9,956 nucleotides of DNA from Verrucomicrobiales bacterium (GTDB taxonomy: Bacteria; Verrucomicrobiota; Verrucomicrobiia; Limisphaerales; UBA1096). The notes below the pieces were generated by a model. It saw only the letters and a program-made list of their open reading frames with translations, was not told where the DNA came from and did no database searches. A program made the translations under genes and the position numbers. Positions 6,883-9,956 of the stretch are shown here, piece by piece. Positions within the stretch are counted from its first letter, which is position 1, and each line of letters begins with the position of its first letter. The stretch spans positions 1 through 9,956 of the forward strand of contig JAPPPH010000075.1 of NCBI GenBank assembly GCA_028817635.1. The letters are read 5' to 3'.

Positions 6883-7926
6883 ATGAAACGTATCGCACAA
6901 CTCCTTGGCCTGACCGCCCTGTCGCTCGCCTTCATTGGCTGCTCCCCGAACGCCGAAAAACCGGAAGGCAATGGCGGGGATGGCGGCAACGCCGACGCAG
7001 CAACACCCGCCGACACCACCGGCGATGGAGCCGACGCCAACACGACAAAAACCAAGGGTCTCATCGCCTACTCTCCCCTTACGCTGTCCAACCCGTTTTT
7101 CAAGGTCATCGGCGACCACATCAAGGCCGAGGCGGAAAAGCACGGTTACGAAACCCTCATGGTCGACCCCGACATGGATGTCAAAAAACAGTCCGACCAG
7201 ATGGAGGATTTCATCTCACGCGGCGTTACTGCCATCATCCTCGTGCCGTGTGACCGACTCTCGATCGGCCCGTCCGTCAAGGCCGCCAACGAAAAAGGCA
7301 TCCCGGTGTTCACGGTCGATGCCAAGTGCGCCGCCGAGGGTGTGGAAATCGCCGGCCACGTCGGAACCGATAATTTTCAGGGAGGTAAACTCGCCGGCGA
7401 GGCGATGATCAAGGCGCTTGGCGAAAACGGCGGCAAGGTGTTGGTGCTCGATTTCAAAAAAGCCAACTCCTGCGTGCTGCGCGTTAACGGATTCAAAGAA
7501 GTCATCAATGCCCACAACGAGGGGCGCACCGCCGGCAAAATTGAAATCGTGGCGGAACTCGACGGCAACGGCGCACGCACCGAAGGCTACCAGTCCACCG
7601 CGGATGCCCTCCAGTCGCACGACGATCTCGCGGCAGTTTTTGCCATCAACGATCCCTCCGCCCTAGGCGCCTACACCGCCATCGAGGAGGCCAAGCGGCA
7701 GGATCAAATCAAGATCATCGGCTTCGACGGCCAACTCGACGGCAAGCAGGCGATCAAGGACGGCAAGATTTTCGCCGACCCCATCCAGCACCCGGACAAG
7801 ATGGGACAACAGATCGTGCAGAATATCGTCAAGTATCAGGCCGGCGAGGAGTTTGATAAGGAAACCCTCATCCCGGCTACAATTTACGACAAGGCCGCTG
7901 CCGATGCGGATCCCGAGCTGAAGTAA
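6883..7926 (+). CDS. rbsB: Sugar ABC transporter substrate-binding lipoprotein (RbsB-like)
   Basis: 347 residues. The signal peptide MKRIAQLLGLTALSLAFIGC ends in a lipobox-like FIGC (acylated C20), followed by a ~38-residue Gly/Asn/Asp/Thr/Ala-rich tether (21-58). The periplasmic-binding-protein type 1 fold starts at GLIAYSPLTLSNPFFKVI. Ribose-binding-type positions visible are NPFF (70-73), D146 (TVDAKC), R200 (LRVNGF), the ND of INDPSALGAYTAIEEA (N256), D282 (IIGFDG) and Q302 (DPIQHPDKMGQQ). The Arg next to the conserved Asp in E. coli RbsB is absent here (D146-A147), so the sugar need not be ribose. The protein would capture sugar outside the inner membrane and hand it to the permease. It is first in an operon with the ATPase gene 7 bp downstream. 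Start ATG at 6883 is fixed by the signal peptide. Confidence 0.93.
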   Translation: MKRIAQLLGLTALSLAFIGCSPNAEKPEGNGGDGGNADAATPADTTGDGADANTTKTKGLIAYSPLTLSNPFFKVIGDHIKAEAEKHGYETLMVDPDMDVKKQSDQMEDFISRGVTAIILVPCDRLSIGPSVKAANEKGIPVFTVDAKCAAEGVEIAGHVGTDNFQGGKLAGEAMIKALGENGGKVLVLDFKKANSCVLRVNGFKEVINAHNEGRTAGKIEIVAELDGNGARTEGYQSTADALQSHDDLAAVFAINDPSALGAYTAIEEAKRQDQIKIIGFDGQLDGKQAIKDGKIFADPIQHPDKMGQQIVQNIVKYQAGEEFDKETLIPATIYDKAAADADPELK

Positions 7927-7933
7927 CGCCCCC

Positions 7934-9481
7934 ATGCCCCCGACCGACGCGGCATCCGAAGCCCCCCTGCTGCGGATGCGCGGCATCCGGAAATCGTTCC
8001 CCGGCGTCAAGGCGCTCAAGGGGGTCGACCTCTCGCTCCACGCCGGGGAGGTGCTCGCGTTGCTAGGCGAAAATGGCGCCGGCAAAAGCACGCTCATCAA
8101 GATTCTCGGCGGCGCCCATCAACCGGACGAGGGCACGATCGAGATCGATGGCCAGCCGGCCTCCGTCGCCACCCCGCAGACTTCGCAGGCGGCCGGCATC
8201 GGGATCATTTATCAGGAGTTCAACCTCATCCCGCACCTGTCCGCCCGCGAGAATATTTTCCTCGGACAGGAACCCGGCCGCATCAGCTTCATTCCCCGCG
8301 CCAGCGAGGAGGCACGGGCGCAGGCATTGTTCGGGCGGATCGGCGTGGAGGTGCCGATCGATGCCGAGTGCAATAGCCTCACCGTCGCCCAGCAGCAGAT
8401 CGTCGAGATCGCCAAGACACTCTCGCAGGATGCCCGCATCATCGTGATGGATGAACCCAGCGCCGCCCTCTCCCCCCGCGAAACCAAGGGACTGTTCCGG
8501 GTGATCGACGAATTGAAATCGCAGGGTATCGGGATCATTTACATCAGCCACCGGCTCGATGAGATTTTTGAGATTGCCGACCGCGTCACCTTCCTGCGGG
8601 ACGGCGAACACATCGACACCCGCCCCATCGAGGACCTAACCCGCGAACAGATGATCGAATTGATGGTTGGCCGCAGTCTCGACAAGGAATTCCCGAAACG
8701 CGACACCACCCCCGGCCAGCCCCGCTTGGTTGTCGAAAACCTCAACAGCGGCGAGCGCGTGCAGGATGTGTCGCTCGAGATTCGGGCCGGCGAAGTGCTC
8801 GGCCTGACCGGGCTCGTCGGAGCCGGCCGCACGGAGACGGCACGACTGCTTTTCGGGGCCGACCGACCCGACAGCGGCAGCCTCCAACTCGACGGCCAAC
8901 CGCTCACCATCAACAACCCGCGGGACGCCATCCGGCAGGGTATTTGCCTGCTGACCGAGGATCGCAAGGCGCAGGGACTCGTCCTCGGCCAGACGGTCCG
9001 CGAAAACTTCGGACTGCCGAATCTCCGCCACTTCTCCTCGGGCGGCTTCATTCGGCAAAGTGAAGAGGCTCTGGCCTTCGCCGGATACGTCGACCAGATT
9101 CAAATCAAGGTCACCGGCCCCGAGCAGGTCGCCGGCACGCTTTCCGGCGGCAACCAACAAAAGGTCGTTCTCGCCAAGTGGCTCCAGCGCAACGCCGAGG
9201 TGGTCATCTTCGACGAACCCACCCGAGGCATCGACGTCGGGGCCAAGTACGAAATTTATCAACTGATCAACCAACTCGCCGAACAGGGCAAGGCCGTGCT
9301 CATGATCAGCTCCGAATTGCCGGAAATCCTCGGCATGAGCGACCGCATCATCGTCATGAACGAAGGCCGAATCACCGGCGAAATCACCGATGTGCCAAGC
9401 GCGACTCAGGAAGACGTGATGCATCTGGCCACAATTCAGGTAAGCGGTGAGGGGTCAGGAGTTAGGGGTGAGGCAGCGTGA
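7934..9481 (+). CDS. rbsA: Sugar ABC transporter double ATPase (RbsA-like)
   Basis: 515 residues, two nucleotide-binding domains in tandem as in RbsA/MglA/XylG. The first domain has Walker A GENGAGKST (45-53), Q-loop YQEF (93-96), signature LTVAQQQ (149-155), Walker B IIVMDEPSAALS (169-180) and the H-loop histidine H206. The second has the degenerate Walker A GLVGAGRTE (293-301) typical of this family, signature LSGGNQQK (403-410) and Walker B VVIFDEPTRGIDVG (423-436). It sits on the cytoplasmic face and powers import of the sugar held by the upstream lipoprotein. E. coli RbsA is 501 residues. Here the family-like part ends near ATQEDVMHLATIQ (490-502), and 13 further residues, VSGEGSGVRGEAA, are translated from a 7-bp tandem repeat. 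The TGA overlaps the GTG of the next gene (GTGA at 9478-9481). ATG at 7934 is assumed; M15 is an alternative. Confidence 0.94.
   Translation: MPPTDAASEAPLLRMRGIRKSFPGVKALKGVDLSLHAGEVLALLGENGAGKSTLIKILGGAHQPDEGTIEIDGQPASVATPQTSQAAGIGIIYQEFNLIPHLSARENIFLGQEPGRISFIPRASEEARAQALFGRIGVEVPIDAECNSLTVAQQQIVEIAKTLSQDARIIVMDEPSAALSPRETKGLFRVIDELKSQGIGIIYISHRLDEIFEIADRVTFLRDGEHIDTRPIEDLTREQMIELMVGRSLDKEFPKRDTTPGQPRLVVENLNSGERVQDVSLEIRAGEVLGLTGLVGAGRTETARLLFGADRPDSGSLQLDGQPLTINNPRDAIRQGICLLTEDRKAQGLVLGQTVRENFGLPNLRHFSSGGFIRQSEEALAFAGYVDQIQIKVTGPEQVAGTLSGGNQQKVVLAKWLQRNAEVVIFDEPTRGIDVGAKYEIYQLINQLAEQGKAVLMISSELPEILGMSDRIIVMNEGRITGEITDVPSATQEDVMHLATIQVSGEGSGVRGEAA
9439..9473 (+). repeat. Left heptad array, degenerate GGTNAGG x5
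   Basis: Five consecutive 7-bp units: GGTAAGC (9439-9445), GGTGAGG (9446-9452), GGTCAGG (9453-9459), AGTTAGG (9460-9466) and GGTGAGG (9467-9473). The fourth base is free and the others are nearly fixed. The array lies inside the last codons of the ATPase gene and ends four bases before the GTG start of the four-helix-bundle gene. Since 7 is not a multiple of 3, the encoded tail is not a peptide repeat, which argues for a DNA or RNA element rather than a protein feature. Confidence 0.75.
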
Positions 9482-9840
9482 GTATTCGGGACTACAGGGA
9501 TTTGCTTGTGTGGCAGAAGGCAATGGTTTACGCGAAAGAGATTTACCAGTTGACCAAATCGTTCCCGAAGGAGGAACAATTCGGGCTTACATCACAAATT
9601 CGTCGCGCGGCCGTATCAGTTCCCTCCAACATCGCTGAGGGCCATGCGAGATTGGGAAAAGAATTTGCCCACTTCCTTTCCATTGCCCGGGGCTCTCTCG
9701 CCGAGTCGGAATGTCAGTTGATCCTGTCAGTCGACCTCGGATACCTAAAAAAGGAAACGACCAAAAACGCCCTGTCATTGGCCGACGAACTTAAACGAAT
9801 GATTCCCACCCTCATTCGCCGCCTAAAGGAAAAAAACTAA
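9478..9840 (+). CDS. Four-helix-bundle protein, 23S rRNA-intervening-sequence (S23) family
   Basis: 120 residues, all-helical. Family hallmarks are clear: RDLLVWQKAMVYAKEIYQLT near the N-terminus (residues 5-24), FPKEEQFGLTSQIRRAAVSV (29-48), PSNIAEGHARLGKEFAHFL (49-67), then ARGSLAESECQL, DLGYLKK and a Lys/Arg-rich final helix. The family (PF05635/TIGR02436) was first found as ORFs inside intervening sequences of 23S rRNA genes. It also includes relatives of the Avd accessory protein of diversity-generating retroelements. Family members form homo-oligomers and probably bind nucleic acid, but the function of free-standing copies is unknown. GTG at 9478 overlaps the ATPase stop as GTGA. The TAA stop lies within the first unit of the right heptad array. 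The gene looks less GC-rich than the adjacent ATPase gene, consistent with acquisition. Confidence 0.9.
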   Translation: MSIRDYRDLLVWQKAMVYAKEIYQLTKSFPKEEQFGLTSQIRRAAVSVPSNIAEGHARLGKEFAHFLSIARGSLAESECQLILSVDLGYLKKETTKNALSLADELKRMIPTLIRRLKEKN

Positions 9841-9863
9841 CCCCGCACCCCTGCCCCCTAACC
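9836..9863 (+). repeat. Right heptad array, degenerate CCTNACC x4
   Basis: Four consecutive 7-bp units in the opposite sense to the left array: ACTAACC (9836-9842), CCGCACC (9843-9849), CCTGCCC (9850-9856) and CCTAACC (9857-9863). Each matches CCTNACC at six or seven of seven positions, counting N as free. The first unit contains the TAA stop of the four-helix-bundle gene, so gene and array abut without a spacer. Confidence 0.65.
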
Positions 9864-9870
9864 CGTTCAC

Positions 9871-9956
9871 TTGACACAATTCAACGACACAAAAAGTCAC
9901 TTCGACTACGGCACCCTGTTCGTGCACGCGCTGCTCTGCGCCTGGTTCAGGTATGT
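9871..9956 (+). CDS. Possible start of sugar ABC transporter permease (RbsC-like), truncated by window edge
   Basis: From TTG at 9871 a frame stays open to the window edge (28 codons): MTQFNDTKSHFDYGTL, then FVHALLCAWFRYV. A short polar head followed by a hydrophobic segment is what the N-terminus of a ribose-type permease looks like, and a permease gene is expected after the binding protein and ATPase. There is no ATG, no clear Shine-Dalgarno, and another frame is also open here, so start and identity are guesses from position. The sequence beyond the window would settle it. Confidence 0.35.
   Translation, partial: MTQFNDTKSHFDYGTLFVHALLCAWFRY

Larger units (their letters stand above)
9439..9863 (+). 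mobile_element. Candidate IVS-like cassette: inverted heptad arrays around a four-helix-bundle gene
   Basis: A 425-bp unit consisting of a GGTNAGG array, one small gene and an opposing CCTNACC array. It sits between the sugar ATPase gene and what may be its permease gene, where no such gene is expected. Aligned heptad against heptad, 9446-9473 and 9836-9863 can form 21 Watson-Crick pairs out of 28 (counted by eye), with the gene in the loop. This resembles the intervening sequences of some 23S rRNA genes, whose ends pair into a stem and which can carry this protein. There is no transposase, and I see no target-site duplication, so mobility is inference. Confidence 0.4.

Noticed and set aside
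8636..9424. Minus-strand open frame of 262 codons, rich in Asp/Val/Leu
   Set aside because: Antisense to the second ATPase domain of the RbsA-like gene; typical high-GC mirror frame.
9478..9840. Diversity-generating retroelement accessory gene (avd)
   Set aside because: The protein is in the same broad family, but no reverse transcriptase, template repeat or variable repeat is present in the window; the S23/IVS reading fits better.
9439..9863. Classical insertion sequence with terminal inverted repeats
   Set aside because: The inverted flanks are degenerate heptad arrays, the only ORF is not a transposase, and I find no obvious direct target duplication.
9836..9870. Terminator after the four-helix-bundle gene
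   Set aside because: C-rich heptads without a local hairpin and T-run; any pairing is with the distant left array.

Overview
This is a 9.96 kb window of moderately GC-rich bacterial chromosome, densely packed and with no rRNA, tRNA, CRISPR array or transposase that I can see. The Gram-negative-type lipoprotein sugar binder with a Gly/Asn/Asp-rich tether, the fused 'bi-domain' oxidoreductase, the fused membrane/spermidine-synthase-like protein and the free-standing four-helix-bundle (23S rRNA IVS-type) gene together suggest the Verrucomicrobiota/Planctomycetota group. That placement is an impression from gene style, not a measured result.

Left block (about 1-4085, minus strand): a tight run of four genes read right to left. 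A two-domain dehydrogenase (zinc-type ADH fold fused to a Gfo/Idh/MocA domain) comes first, then a 74-residue DUF2007 protein, a GlcD/D-lactate-dehydrogenase-type FAD oxidase, and the first 107 codons of ribonuclease HII (rnhB), which runs off the left edge. The junctions are +2 bp, an ATGA overlap and +2 bp, so one transcript is likely.

Middle (4200-6269, plus strand): a protein with a multi-span membrane half and a spermidine-synthase-like methyltransferase-fold half. It is divergent from the left block across a gap of about 114 bp.

Right block (6301-9956): a ribose-type sugar uptake locus. An RbsD/FucU mutarotase on the minus strand faces away from a plus-strand ABC transporter operon: a lipoprotein substrate binder (rbsB-like), a double ATPase (rbsA-like) and, at the very edge, what may be the start of the permease (rbsC-like). 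Binder and mutarotase would deliver and anomerise a ribose- or fucose-like sugar; no kinase or repressor is inside the window.

Two structures go beyond ordinary gene content. (1) A small four-helix-bundle gene sits between the ATPase gene and the putative permease gene. Degenerate 7-bp tandem repeats, GGTNAGG on the left and CCTNACC on the right, abut it in inverted orientation. They rewrite the end of the ATPase and supply the inserted gene's stop codon. The arrangement looks like an rRNA-intervening-sequence cassette moved into a protein operon. (2) A palindrome, CGCTTGGCCAAGCG (12-16 bp), occurs five times. Two copies lie in the linker between the two domains of the fused dehydrogenase, one in its second Rossmann domain, one between converging genes, and one in the divergent sugar-locus promoter region.
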